Source: Deltaproteobacteria bacterium (GTDB taxonomy: Bacteria; Myxococcota_A; Polyangia; Polyangiales; JADJMO01). Taken from it: a DNA stretch of 56,133 nt. The DNA is taken from positions 1-56,133 of the forward strand of contig JALHOE010000031.1 of NCBI GenBank assembly GCA_022843175.1. The letters are read 5' to 3'. The notes below the pieces were generated by a model, which did not search any database, had not been told where the DNA came from, and was given only the letters and a program-made list of their open reading frames with translations. Made by a program: the position numbers and the translations under genes. Shown in pieces: positions 17,801 through 25,320 of this stretch (position 1 is its first letter; every line of letters begins with the position of its first letter).

Positions 17801-19245
17801 TCAAGCTGCACAGCGACGACCTCACCGAGGGCGACGTCGGCACGGCGAGCGTCACCTTCACGCCGGCCGACTACGGCGAGAAGGAGATCAAGGTCAGCGG
17901 AAAGGACGACGACATTGCCGACGGCGATCGCGACTACAAGATCGTCACCGAGGCGGCGACCAGCACCGACCCGAACTACAACGGGCTCGACGCCGATGAC
18001 GTCGCGGTGACCAACAAGGACAACGACGCGATCGGCTTCACGATCTCGGCCGTCAGCCCCGCGGGCGGGTCGACCACCGAGGCCGGCGGGACTGTCTCCT
18101 TCACGGTGCGCCTCAACTCCGAGCCGACCGCCGAGGTGCGGATCCCGGTCAAGAGCAGCAACACCGCGGAGGGTAAGGTCTCGACCAGCGAGCTCGTGTT
18201 CACCACCGCCAACTGGAAGTTCGACCAGACGGTCACCGTCACCGGCCAGGACGACTTCGTCGAGGACGGCAACCCGACCTATACAATCGAGCTCGGACTG
18301 GCGACGGGCGGGGACTACGCGGGCAAGGATCCGGCCGACGTCACGCTCGTCAACATCGACGACGACAAAGCCGGCATCGTGGTGTCGCCGACGAGCGGTC
18401 TCACGACCACCGAGGCCAAGGCCACGGCGAGCTTCACGATCACGCTGAACTCGAAGCCGACGGCGGACGTCACCATCGACCTCGCGAGCAGCGACACCAC
18501 CGAGGGCACCATCGTGGGAACGAGCGTGGTGTTCAAGCCGTCGGACTGGACGACCTCGAAGAGCGTCTCCAAGACGATCGTCGTGACCGGCGTCGATGAC
18601 ACCGACATCGACGGCGACATCAAGTACAAGATCGTCACCGGCGCGTCGGTGAGCACCGACTCGAAGTACAACGGGCTCGCCGTCGACGATGTCGACGTCA
18701 CCAACACCGACAACGACTTCTCGTCGAAGCGGGTCTTCGTCACCGCGGAGCTCTACACGGGCAACCTCGGCGGGCTCGCCGGCGCCGACGCCAAGTGCCA
18801 GGCCGCCGCCACCGGCGCCGGACTCTCCGGCACCTACAAGGCCTGGCTGAGCAGCACGACCGAGAGTGCCGGCGCACGGCTCACGCACCACACGGGCGCG
18901 TACGTGTTGACCACCGGCACCGTCGTCGCGAACAGCTGGACCGACCTGACCGACAACAACCTCATCAGCGGGATCAACCGGACGCAAACGGGCGCGCTCT
19001 CCACGGCCACTGCGGGGTTCATGTGCGGTCTGCGCAGCGTCACGTGGACCGGCACCTATGCCAATGGAAACGCAGCGGGCGCGCAGTTCCTCTGCTCCAA
19101 CTGGACCACCACCACCGGCGATTCGGGTGGCGGTTCGTGGTGGGGCAACGCCGATGCAACGAGCACCAACTGGTCGTGGGCCTGCTACTACGGCGGCACG
19201 AGCGCCTGCGCGCAGCAGGCTGCGCTCTACTGCCTCGAGCAGTAG
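14839..19245 (+). CDS. Large repeat lipoprotein: eleven Calx-beta-like repeats plus C-terminal DUF1554 domain
   Basis: 1468 aa from ATG 14839, chosen because it is preceded by GGAGGA and followed by a lipoprotein signal with lipobox LVGC; codons upstream to 14764 are open but look non-coding. After a Gly/Asp-rich linker come eleven ~111-aa repeats, each built like AGITV...TTEAGGTATFTVVLNSKP...VTI-LSSSNTAEG...VTVTGVDD-ADG...YKIVT.A.S.D..Y.G.DADDV..TN.DN, resembling calcium-binding Calx-beta modules, with Asp clusters at both ends. The last ~170 residues (KRVFVTAELYTGNLGG...ADAKCQ, FLCSNW) match DUF1554, a C-type-lectin-like fold. Probably a surface adhesin or matrix protein. It ends at a strong terminator, so it is monocistronic. 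Confidence 0.87.
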   Translation: MSQRRAGRFAAAMVIGLLVGCGGGGDAVEGPGADTGGDGTTTEAGVAGITVTPTSGLTTSEKGGTATFTVVLTAAPTADVTIGISSSNEKEGTVSPKSLVFSATNWNAPQTVTVTGVDDSDADGTQTYKIVTAPATSADPAYNGKDGDDVEVKNTDDESAGITVTPTSGLKTSEAKTTASFTIVLNRKPSADVEIPISTSNDKEGVPNVSVVKFTPLDWSSPHKVTVTGVDDTAKDGDQAYEIVTGAAKSDDASYSGLDADNVKLTNVDNESAGVTVLPVAGLKTTEAGGTATFAIVLNAKPTGDVTIPLSSSNAAEGTVSPKQVVFTSLNWDAPQIVTVTGVDDAVADGNQLYKIVTGAALSADTLYSGFDPDDVELTNVDNETAGITVKPIAGLSTTEAGGQATFTIVLNSAPSGDVTIPLSSSDTAEGTLAVASVTFTKDNWNAPKTITVTGVDDAVADGARTYKILTAAAKSADKSYEGIDADDVTLTNIDNDTPSISVRPNIGSITDERGLAAAEISIVLNSKPTANVTIPLSVSKPSEGKADVTSVTFTPLNWNAPQTVTVKGVNDDIADGNQMYWLETGAATSTDTRYAGLDADDASITNIDDDSAGIRVMGSTITTTEAGGTATFRVVLNSKPTANVTIPVRSSRTTEGTVAPASLVFTTDDWNAPQTITVTGKDDFIADGAQPYKIILDPATSTDTGYAGMDPTDVDAINTDNDSAGITVSKIDGDTTEVGGTAKFTIRLNSQPLNDVVIDLSSSRETEGTVPKSITITPLNWDTKHEVLVKGVDDEYADGRQPYSIITAAAKSADPTYNGMPVDDVDVFNTDDDSAGIRVTYVGKPTKDPLRIDESGTKATFTVRLESKPTKDVIVPIHSSDTTEGTLAIKSLTFTTDNWKAEQTVEITGFDDKVVDGNQTFSIVTDPATSADPGYAGRDAEDVPVINVDDDKAGITVTKISGPTAETGGFSTFTIKLNSEPTANVTVKLHSDDLTEGDVGTASVTFTPADYGEKEIKVSGKDDDIADGDRDYKIVTEAATSTDPNYNGLDADDVAVTNKDNDAIGFTISAVSPAGGSTTEAGGTVSFTVRLNSEPTAEVRIPVKSSNTAEGKVSTSELVFTTANWKFDQTVTVTGQDDFVEDGNPTYTIELGLATGGDYAGKDPADVTLVNIDDDKAGIVVSPTSGLTTTEAKATASFTITLNSKPTADVTIDLASSDTTEGTIVGTSVVFKPSDWTTSKSVSKTIVVTGVDDTDIDGDIKYKIVTGASVSTDSKYNGLAVDDVDVTNTDNDFSSKRVFVTAELYTGNLGGLAGADAKCQAAATGAGLSGTYKAWLSSTTESAGARLTHHTGAYVLTTGTVVANSWTDLTDNNLISGINRTQTGALSTATAGFMCGLRSVTWTGTYANGNAAGAQFLCSNWTTTTGDSGGGSWWGNADATSTNWSWACYYGGTSACAQQAALYCLEQ
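14981..18720 (+). repeat. Eleven in-frame tandem coding repeats of ~335-345 bp
   Basis: Units begin near 14981, 15319, 15660, 15994, 16336, 16677, 17011, 17344, 17698, 18031 and 18371, each opening with an AGITV-like strand and closing with a DNDS/DDES turn. Units 5 (TPSISVRP) and 10 (AIGFTISA) have diverged at the junction; the others keep S/K/T-AGI. Unit 8 is slightly longer. Confidence 0.85.
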
Positions 19246-19268
19246 CGAGGACACCTGCGAAGAACGTG

Positions 19269-19309
19269 GAGCGCCGGCTTCTCACGAGGCCGGCGCTCTG
19301 CCGTTTTGG
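19269..19309 (+). terminator. Strong Rho-independent terminator
   Basis: Perfect 10-bp stem GAGCGCCGGC / GCCGGCGCTC (19269-19278 and 19289-19298) with a 10-nt loop, then TGCCGTTTTGG. It closes the repeat lipoprotein gene and separates it from the sigma-factor gene, which must have its own promoter in the next 50 bp. Confidence 0.88.
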
Positions 19310-19353
19310 AGCGCGCGCTAACACTCCCTCGCGTCGTTCGTCCTCTTCGGTGG

Positions 19354-19818
19354 ATGATGCTCGGCGTGTCCCCCCGCTCCCGCTTCGCCGACCTGTTCGC
19401 GAAGCACGCGGCGTTGGTGCACGGCATCCTCCTCGCGCGCGTCCCGCGGGGTGAGGTCGACGACCTGATGCAGGACGTCTTCGTCTCGGCGCTCCAGGGC
19501 TTCGACGGGCTGCGCGGCGAGTTCGGCCCGTGGATCGCCACCATCGCCCGCAATCGCGCGATCGACTTCTACCGAACGCGCAGGAAGACGGCGGAGCTAC
19601 CCGAGGATCTGCCGCATCACGATCCCGACAAGTCCGAGGCCGAGCGCGTGCTCGAGGTCATCCGTACGCTGCCCGAGGCGTATCGCGAGACGCTCGTTCT
19701 GCGGCTCGTGGAGGGGATGACCGGGCCCGAGATCGCCGAGCGTGTCGGGCTCACGCCGGAGTCCGTCCGCGTGAATCTTCATCGCGGAATGGCCATGCTG
19801 AGGGAGAAGCTGTCGTGA
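19354..19818 (+). CDS. RNA polymerase sigma factor, ECF (sigma-70) family
   Basis: 154 aa from ATG 19354 (a second ATG follows immediately; an upstream TTG at 19306 would start inside the terminator tail). Region 2 is visible as LVHGILLARVPRGEVDDLMQDVF ... FGPWIATIARNRAIDFYR (in two parts), and region 4 as LPEAYRETLVLRLVEGMTGPEIAERVGLTPESV with the helix-turn-helix, then NLHRGMAMLREKL. It would direct RNA polymerase to a small envelope-stress-like regulon. The downstream FecR-like gene overlaps by 4 bp (GTGA), the normal sigma/anti-sigma arrangement. Confidence 0.92.
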   Translation: MMLGVSPRSRFADLFAKHAALVHGILLARVPRGEVDDLMQDVFVSALQGFDGLRGEFGPWIATIARNRAIDFYRTRRKTAELPEDLPHHDPDKSEAERVLEVIRTLPEAYRETLVLRLVEGMTGPEIAERVGLTPESVRVNLHRGMAMLREKLS

Positions 19819-20729
19819 GCGATTACCTCTGGGACAAGTCCGGCAAGCCCGATCCGGAGATCGAGCAGCTCGAGCGCACGCTCGGGAAGCTTGGTTATCG
19901 AGCGCCGCAGCCGAGGCGAAGGCTGTGGATCCCGCTGCTCGCCGCCGCGGCGCTGCTCGTCCTGTTCGTCCTCTACCGCCGCCCGCGCACGCCGACCGGC
20001 CCGTCGTTCGAGGTCGCGCGCGTCGAGGGCAATCCGCGGATCGAGTCACGGACGTTCAAGACGACGGCGCGGCTGGGCGTCGGCTGGGCGCTCGAGACCG
20101 ATCACGACGACATCGCCCGCGTGGACATGCCCGGCGTCGGCCACGTGCAGGTGCTGCCGCAGAGCCTCGTTCGCCTGGCCGAGACCCGACCGGATCACCA
20201 TCGCCTTTCGCTCGAGCGCGGCGCGATCCACGTAAAGGTCAACGCGCCCCCGCGGCTCTTCGTCGTCGACACGCCCGCCGCGCGCGCGATCGACCTCGGG
20301 TGCGAGTACGTGCTCACGATGTCGCCCGAGGGCGTCGGCACGCTCGAAGTGCGCTCGGGTTCGGTGGAGCTCGAGGGCAAGGGGCACAAGGCGACGATCC
20401 CCGCGGGCGCGATGTGCGGCATGCGCAAGGGCGCCGGGCCCGGCACGCCCTATTTCACGCGCAGCGCCGAGCGACTGCGCGCCCCCCTCGAGAAGGTCGA
20501 CGCCGGCGATTGGGCCGCGATCGATCAGGTCATCTCCGCGACCGATCACTACGACACGCTCACGCTGATCCACCTGCTCGAGCGCGCGCCGGAGGCGCAC
20601 CGCCCGAAGCTCTATGCGCGCCTCGCCGAGCTCTCGCCCCCCCCGCCCGCCGCCAAGCCCGACGAGGTGCTGAAGGGCGTGCCCTCTGCGATGAGCGCCT
20701 GGAGAACGGACCTCGAGGCGAAGTGGTGA
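19815..20729 (+). CDS. FecR-domain protein, probable anti-sigma regulator
   Basis: 304 aa from GTG 19815. A short cytoplasmic N-terminus (~42 residues, PDPEIEQLERTLGKL) precedes one transmembrane helix (LWIPLLAAAALLVLFVLY), then a periplasmic FecR-type beta region (GWALETDHDDIARVDMPG..., SLERGAIHVKVNAPPRLFVVDTPAA, YVLTMSPEG-LEVRSGSVEL). The arrangement suggests it holds the coupled ECF sigma factor inactive at the membrane. No TonB receptor gene accompanies it, unlike FecIR iron systems. The C-terminal ~70 residues are not recognised. Confidence 0.83.
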   Translation: MSDYLWDKSGKPDPEIEQLERTLGKLGYRAPQPRRRLWIPLLAAAALLVLFVLYRRPRTPTGPSFEVARVEGNPRIESRTFKTTARLGVGWALETDHDDIARVDMPGVGHVQVLPQSLVRLAETRPDHHRLSLERGAIHVKVNAPPRLFVVDTPAARAIDLGCEYVLTMSPEGVGTLEVRSGSVELEGKGHKATIPAGAMCGMRKGAGPGTPYFTRSAERLRAPLEKVDAGDWAAIDQVISATDHYDTLTLIHLLERAPEAHRPKLYARLAELSPPPPAAKPDEVLKGVPSAMSAWRTDLEAKW

Positions 20730-20759
20730 GCGAACCGAACCGGTGAAATCGGAAGACCC

Positions 20760-20782
20760 TTGACTGAGGACTACAATGTAGT
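20760..20782 (+). promoter_or_regulatory. Candidate promoter/operator: TTGACT with an ACTACA-A-TGTAGT palindrome
   Basis: TTGACT at 20760-20765 resembles a -35 box. Four bases on is a perfect 13-bp palindrome (arms ACTACA and TGTAGT, 20770-20782), in an AT-richer island upstream of the Kazal gene. The palindrome contains TACAAT, a -10-like hexamer, but only 6 bp from the TTGACT, so both cannot serve one promoter. The ACTAC/GTAGT arms recall BlaI/MecI-type operators. Inference only. Confidence 0.4.
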
Positions 20783-20823
20783 ACATCGGCGCCCCTCACG
20801 TTTTTCCGGTCGGGAGGGTCTCC

Positions 20824-21318
20824 ATGTCGCTCAAGCTTGCGCTCGGTTCATTGGTCCTGGTTTCGGCGCTCGGCTGCGCGGCTTCGGCCGAGGGCACCCC
20901 GGAGGGCGACGGCGCGTCGACCGAGCAGGCGGCGAGGAACCAGATCTGCCCGATGGTCTACGCGCCGGTCTGCGGCCGCGACGGCAAGACCTACTCGAAC
21001 AGCTGCGAGGCGGGCGGCGCGGGCCGGGTCGCGTACACCGGCGAGTGCATCGACCAGTGCGCCGCGGTGCTCTGCATCGAGGGCACCACCTGCGTGGTGA
21101 AGGGCAAGCAGCCGCGTTGCGTGTCGACCGGCGGCGTCGACGCGTGCGCCGCCGTGCTCTGCGCGCCCGGCAGCTACTGCGACAACGGCAAGTGCATCGC
21201 CGAGACGACCGATCCCTGCGCGACCGTGCGCTGCATGGCGGGCTACCACTGCGAGTCGGTCGCGGTGCAGTGCATCCAGGCGCCCTGCCCGCCGATCGCC
21301 GAGTGCGTGGCGAACTGA
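20824..21318 (+). CDS. Kazal-type protease-inhibitor-like lipoprotein, cysteine-rich
   Basis: 164 aa from ATG 20824 with a GGGAGGG ribosome site upstream. Lipoprotein signal with lipobox ALGC near residues 15-18. A Kazal-like module (CPMVYAPVCGRDGKTYSNSC ... YTGEC) follows, then three short cysteine repeats of the form C.AV.C..G..C (DQCAAVLCIEGTTC, DACAAVLCAPGSYC, DPCATVRCMAGYHC). Probably exported to the outer membrane, where it may inhibit serine proteases. It stands alone, convergent with the rpiB operon. Confidence 0.85.
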   Translation: MSLKLALGSLVLVSALGCAASAEGTPEGDGASTEQAARNQICPMVYAPVCGRDGKTYSNSCEAGGAGRVAYTGECIDQCAAVLCIEGTTCVVKGKQPRCVSTGGVDACAAVLCAPGSYCDNGKCIAETTDPCATVRCMAGYHCESVAVQCIQAPCPPIAECVAN

Positions 21319-21332
21319 GCGCGGGGAGGATA

Positions 21333-21395
21333 GGCGCTCGCTGACGCGCGCGCCTCGCTCAGCGGGGTGATTGGGCGCTCGCTGACGCGCGCGCC
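21333..21395. repeat. Two copies of a 22-bp hairpin repeat, 3' of rpiB
   Basis: Identical copies at 21333-21354 and 21374-21395. Each is a stem-loop: left arm GGCGCTCGC, loop TGAC, right arm GCGCGCGCC, 8 of 9 pairs formed. They fill the 90-bp convergent gap between the Kazal gene and rpiB. Another identical copy and a variant lie at 27806-27860. Confidence 0.85.
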
Positions 21396-21408
21396 TGCTC
21401 TGCGCGCT

Positions 21409-21837
21409 TCAGCGCTCGATCTTGGCGACGCGGTTTTGGTGGCGGCCGCCCTCGAACGGGGCGGCGAGCCAGCTGTTGAGGATCTCGCTCGCGAGCCCGA
21501 CGCCCACCACGCGCGCGCCGAGGGCGAGCACGTTGGCGTCGTTGTGGTTGCGCGACATCTTCGCGGTGAACACGTCGCTCGGGTTCACCGCGCGCACGCC
21601 CTTGTGGCGGTTGGCCGAGATGGCCATGCCGACGCCGGTGCCGCAGACGAGGAGGCCGCGCTCGGCGGCGCCCGAGGTGACGCGCTCGGCGACGGCGTGC
21701 CCATAGTCCGGGTAGTCCACCGAGCCTGCGGCGTTGGTGCCGAGGTCCTCGACCTCGTGGCCCTGGTCGCGGAGGAGCTTCACGAGCACGTCCTTGAGCT
21801 CGTAGCCGGCGTGGTCGGCGCCCGCGGCGATCTTCAT
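21409..21837 (-). CDS. rpiB: Ribose-5-phosphate isomerase B
   Basis: 142 aa, starting MKIAAGADHAGYELK, the RpiB/LacA signature. The catalytic Cys is in LLVCGTGVGMAISANRHKGVRA (read as two adjoining motifs), and NHNDANVLALGARV supplies the conserved active-site region. It interconverts ribose-5-phosphate and ribulose-5-phosphate in the pentose phosphate pathway. Its ATG overlaps the fabF stop by 4 bp, making it the last gene of the fab operon. Hairpin repeats follow 13 bp beyond its stop. Confidence 0.95.
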   Translation of the reverse strand: MKIAAGADHAGYELKDVLVKLLRDQGHEVEDLGTNAAGSVDYPDYGHAVAERVTSGAAERGLLVCGTGVGMAISANRHKGVRAVNPSDVFTAKMSRNHNDANVLALGARVVGVGLASEILNSWLAAPFEGGRHQNRVAKIER

Positions 21838-23078
21838 GACTCGAACCGAGAGAGCACCAGCGAGACGTTGGTGCCGCCGAAGCCGAAGGAGTTCGACAGC
21901 GCGTGCTTGATCTTCTTCTCGCGCGGCTGGAGCGGAATGAGGTCGAGGCCCGCGACGGCCGGGTCTGGCTCGTGGAGGTGGAGCGTCGGGGGCAGCACGC
22001 CCTCGTGGAGGGCCAGCGCGCAGATGGCGGCCTCGACCGCGCCCGCGCCGCCGAGGAGGTGGCCCATCGACGACTTGGTGGACGAGATCGAGACGCTGCC
22101 CGCGTGCGGGCCGAAGACGTGGCGGATCGCGGTGGCCTCCTGCAGGTCGCCCTGGGGCGTGGAGGTGCCGTGCGCGTTGATGTAGCCGATGTCGCTCGCG
22201 TTGACCCGCGCGTCCTTGAGCGCGAGGCGCATCGCCCGCTGCGCGCCCTCGCCCTCGTGCGCCGGCTGGGTGATGTGGTGCGCGTCGCTCGACGCGCCGT
22301 AGCCGGTGACCTCGGCGTAGATCTTCGCGCCGCGCTTCTTGGCGCGGGTGAGCGACTCGAGGATCAGCGTGACCGCGCCCTCGCCCACCACGAAGCCGTC
22401 GCGGCCCTTGTCCCAGGGACGCGAGCTGGTCGAGTCGTTGCGCTTGGAGAGCGCCATCATCGCGGAGAAGCCGCCGATGCCGAGCGGCGTGATCGCGGCC
22501 TCGCTGCCGCCGGCGACCATCAAGTCCGCGAGACCGCGGCGGATCCACCCGGCGGCCTCGCCGATGGCGTGCGCGCTCGAGGAGCACGCGCTGGTGGTGC
22601 AGAAGTTCGGCCCCTTGAGGCGGTGAATGATCGAGACCTGGCCGGCGGCCATGTTGGCGATCGCCGCGGGGATGAAATAGGGGGTGAGGCGCTTCGGGCC
22701 CTTGGTGCGGATGACCTCGTGGCACGCCTCGATGACGTGGAGGCCGCCGAGGCCGACGCCGATGATCGCGCCGGCGCCCTCGCGCTCCTCTTCGGTGAGC
22801 TCGGGCTTGCTGTCGTCCATCGCGATCTGCGTGGCGCCGACGGACATCGCCGAGAAGCGGTCGAGCTCGCGCCCCTTACGGCGGTCCTTCTCGGACAAGT
22901 ACTTCTCGACCTCGAACCCGCGGACCTCGCCGGCGACCTTGACCTGGTACTCGGTCGTGTCGAACTGGGTGATCGGGCCGATCGCGCTCTCGGCGGACAG
23001 CAGCTTGCGCCAGGGCTCGAGCACCCCGATGCCGTTGGGGATCACAAAGCCGAGCCCGGTGATAACTACGCGTTCCAT
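21834..23078 (-). CDS. fabF: 3-oxoacyl-[acyl-carrier-protein] synthase II
   Basis: 414 aa condensing enzyme of fatty acid elongation. Active-site Cys near residue 165 in TTSACSSSAHAIGEAAGWI, catalytic His residues in NAHGTSTPQGD and KSSMGHLLGGAGAVEA, and the C-terminal NSFGFGGTNVSLVL loop. Starts MERVVITGLGFVIPNG. It follows acpP after a 128-bp gap that contains a long inverted repeat and is coupled to rpiB downstream. Confidence 0.96.
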   Translation of the reverse strand: MERVVITGLGFVIPNGIGVLEPWRKLLSAESAIGPITQFDTTEYQVKVAGEVRGFEVEKYLSEKDRRKGRELDRFSAMSVGATQIAMDDSKPELTEEEREGAGAIIGVGLGGLHVIEACHEVIRTKGPKRLTPYFIPAAIANMAAGQVSIIHRLKGPNFCTTSACSSSAHAIGEAAGWIRRGLADLMVAGGSEAAITPLGIGGFSAMMALSKRNDSTSSRPWDKGRDGFVVGEGAVTLILESLTRAKKRGAKIYAEVTGYGASSDAHHITQPAHEGEGAQRAMRLALKDARVNASDIGYINAHGTSTPQGDLQEATAIRHVFGPHAGSVSISSTKSSMGHLLGGAGAVEAAICALALHEGVLPPTLHLHEPDPAVAGLDLIPLQPREKKIKHALSNSFGFGGTNVSLVLSRFES

Positions 23079-23110
23079 GGTGAATCTCTAGGGCCGAATT
23101 ACAGCAAGTG

Positions 23111-23177
23111 AGCCGCGACCGTAAGGGAGGCGGGCTGTCGTTGAAATCCGACAACCCGCTCGCTGACGCTCGCGGCT
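23111..23177. repeat. Long imperfect inverted repeat (REP-like) between acpP and fabF
   Basis: Arms of about 30 and 29 nt (23111-23140 and 23149-23177) around an 8-nt loop. The left arm begins AGCCGCGACCGTAAGGGAGG; the right arm, reverse-complemented, begins AGCCGCGAGCGTCAGCGAGC. About six positions differ, including one single-base bulge. The right arm shares CGCTCGCTGACGC with the 22-bp hairpin repeats. Likely the same repeat family; it may shape acpP mRNA 3' ends. Confidence 0.8.
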
Positions 23178-23206
23178 CCTCCGTGACGAGTGACGGCCGA
23201 GGCCGG

Positions 23207-23443
23207 CTACTTCTTGACGTTCGCGCCGATGTAATCGATCGCGTCGCCGACGGTGCGGATCTTCTCGGTGTCCTCGTCGGGGATATCGATCTCGAAGTTC
23301 TCCTCGAACGAGAGGACCAGCTCGACGACCTGCAGCGAGTCTGCCCCGAGGTCCTCGATGAACTTCATCTCGCGCGTGATCTTCGCGGCATCCTCTTGGA
23401 AGTGCTGCGCGATGATCGACTTGACCTTGCCTTCGATGTCCAT
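23207..23443 (-). CDS. acpP: Acyl carrier protein
   Basis: 78 aa, highly acidic, with the phosphopantetheine attachment motif GADSLQVVELV (Ser36). Carries growing acyl chains for the neighbouring Fab enzymes. Between fabG (stop... start spacing 86 bp upstream) and fabF (128 bp downstream), the usual fabD-fabG-acpP-fabF order. The larger spacings around it fit the higher, separately controlled expression usually seen for acpP. Confidence 0.97.
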   Translation of the reverse strand: MDIEGKVKSIIAQHFQEDAAKITREMKFIEDLGADSLQVVELVLSFEENFEIDIPDEDTEKIRTVGDAIDYIGANVKK

Positions 23444-23529
23444 CGGTCTCTGTCCTTCTCCGAAACACCGGGACGAAACCCGGCGATTAACTCGCTGCCT
23501 TTACTCTGATCGAACCCGGTCGGGAACCT

Positions 23530-24276
23530 TTATACGTACAGCCCCCCGTTGACGCGGAGGACCTGGCCGGTGACGAAGCCAGCCTCCTCGCTCGCGAGGT
23601 AGAGCGCGGCGGCCGCGACGTCCTCGGGCTTGCCGATGCGGCCGAGCGGCGTGGCCTTGACCATCAGCTCCTTGGCCGCGGCGGGGAGGCTCGCGGTCAT
23701 ATCGGTCTCGATGAAGCCGGGGGTGATCGCGTTGACGGTCACGTTGCGCGACGCGTACTCCTTGGCGATCGTCTTGGTGACGCCGAGGAGCGCCGCCTTG
23801 GTGGCCGCATAGGCGGTCTGGCCGGGGTTTCCCATCTCGCCGACCACGCTCGACACGAAGATCAGCCGGCCCCAGCGGGCGCGCATCATGGGCATGATCG
23901 CCGCGCGCGCGAGCGCGATCGCGCCCTTGAGGTTGACCGCGAGCTGCTTGTCGATGTCGTCGTCCTTGAGGCGGAGCAGCAGCTGGTCGATCGCGATGCC
24001 GGCGTTGCTCACGACCACGTCGAGCCGGCCGCGATCCTTGGCGATCTTCTGGACAGCCGCCTCCGTCGCCTTGGTATCTGCGACGTCGAAGCCGACCGCT
24101 TCGGCCTTGCCGCCAGCGCTGGCGATGAGCTCGCAGGTCTCGCGCGCCGCGGCCTCACCGCGCGCGTAGTTGACGAACACCTCGGCGCCCGCCCTGGCGA
24201 GCGTGAGCGAGATCGCGCGACCGATCCCGCGGGACCCACCGGTGACGAGCGCGACGCGGCCATCGAGACGGAACAT
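23530..24276 (-). CDS. fabG: 3-oxoacyl-[acyl-carrier-protein] reductase
   Basis: 248-aa short-chain dehydrogenase: cofactor motif TGGSRGIG near the N-terminus, NAGIA, catalytic Ser in [11 protein letters not shown], and YAATKAA with Tyr near residue 153 and Lys four residues later. [21 protein letters not shown] is the usual C-terminal signature. Reduces 3-ketoacyl-ACP with NADPH. The frame is open far upstream, but [14 protein letters not shown] marks the start at 24276, 2 bp after the fabD stop. Confidence 0.96.
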   Translation of the reverse strand: MFRLDGRVALVTGGSRGIGRAISLTLARAGAEVFVNYARGEAAARETCELIASAGGKAEAVGFDVADTKATEAAVQKIAKDRGRLDVVVSNAGIAIDQLLLRLKDDDIDKQLAVNLKGAIALARAAIMPMMRARWGRLIFVSSVVGEMGNPGQTAYAATKAALLGVTKTIAKEYASRNVTVNAITPGFIETDMTASLPAAAKELMVKATPLGRIGKPEDVAAAALYLASEEAGFVTGQVLRVNGGLYV

Positions 24277-24278
24277 CT

Positions 24279-25223
24279 TCAACCCTTGAGGAAAGCGGAG
24301 ACGCCGTCGATCGAGGCGACGTCGCTCACGTTGTGGACCCGGAGGTCTTTGGAGATGCGCTTGACGAGGCCGGCGAGCACCTTGCCGGGGCCGATCTCGA
24401 GCGCGTGGGTCACGCCGGCGGCGACCATCGCCTCGACCGAGGCCTGGAAGCGGACGGGCGCGTCCACCTGGCGGATGAGCGCGTCGGTGACGGCGGCCGG
24501 GTCGGTGCGCGGGCTCGCGTCGACGTTGGCGACGATCGGGAAGCTCGGGGCGCGCAGGTTGATCGACGCCAGCGCTTGCTTCACGACGTCGGCCACGGGG
24601 CGCATCAACGCGCAATGGAACGGCGCGCTCACCTTGAGCGGTATCGCCTTGCCCTTGTTCTCCGCGACGAGCGCGTTGGCGCGGGCGACGCCCCGAGCGC
24701 CGCCCGCGATGACGATCTGCCCCGGCGCGTTGAAGTTCGCGGGGCTGACGATCTCGCCGCTCTCGCTCGCCGCGCGGCGGCAGATGTCCTCGAGCAGCGA
24801 CGGGTCGATGCCCATCACCGCCGCCATCGCGCCCTGCCCCGGCGGAACGGCCTCTTGCATGGCGCGACCGCGGCGCTGGACCACCCCCGCGGCGTCCGCG
24901 ACGTCGAGCGCGCCGGCCGCGCAGAGCGCCGCGTACTCGCCGAGCGAGTGTCCCGCGGCGAACGCGGGCTCCGGCAGATCGACGACGCGCTCGCGGAGCG
25001 CGGCGAGCAGCGCGATCGACGTGGTGACGATCGCCGGCTGCGTGTTCTCGGTCAGCGTGAGGTCGGCCTCGGGGCCCTCGAAGCAGAGCGTGGAGAGGCT
25101 CTTGCCGAGCGCTGCGTCGACGCGCGCGTAGACGTCGCGCGCCGCGGACGATTGTTCGAACGCGTCGCGGCCCATGCCCACCGCTTGCGCACCCTGACCG
25201 GGGAAGAGCCACGCAACCTTCAC
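24279..25223 (-). CDS. fabD: Malonyl-CoA:ACP transacylase
   Basis: 314 aa from GTG 25223 ([18 protein letters not shown]); an open extension upstream lacks conservation and this start gives the usual length. Active-site Ser near residue 92 in [11 protein letters not shown], oxyanion Gln in PGQGAQ, catalytic His in PFHCALM, and the late [13 protein letters not shown] motif. Loads malonyl onto ACP. First gene of fabD-fabG-acpP-fabF-rpiB; a ~97-bp divergent gap to the plus-strand neighbour should hold its promoter. Confidence 0.95.
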   Translation of the reverse strand: MKVAWLFPGQGAQAVGMGRDAFEQSSAARDVYARVDAALGKSLSTLCFEGPEADLTLTENTQPAIVTTSIALLAALRERVVDLPEPAFAAGHSLGEYAALCAAGALDVADAAGVVQRRGRAMQEAVPPGQGAMAAVMGIDPSLLEDICRRAASESGEIVSPANFNAPGQIVIAGGARGVARANALVAENKGKAIPLKVSAPFHCALMRPVADVVKQALASINLRAPSFPIVANVDASPRTDPAAVTDALIRQVDAPVRFQASVEAMVAAGVTHALEIGPGKVLAGLVKRISKDLRVHNVSDVASIDGVSAFLKG

Positions 25224-25320
25224 GTGCGGCGAGGTACACGTCGTCGCGACGTGGGGCAAGGCGCTCGACGTGCGAAGGATCCTACGCATCACGCGGCGCG
25301 TCGCGAGTACCATCCGACTC

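Noticed and set aside
14981-18720. CRISPR-like periodicity
   Set aside because: The ~340-bp units are coding protein repeats in one frame, not short repeats with unique spacers.
14842-19254. A 1470-codon open frame antisense to the repeat lipoprotein
   Set aside because: It arises from the extreme third-position GC bias and the repeated sense sequence; composition is Arg/Asp/Gly/Val-rich with no domain, and the sense strand has a clear lipobox and folds.
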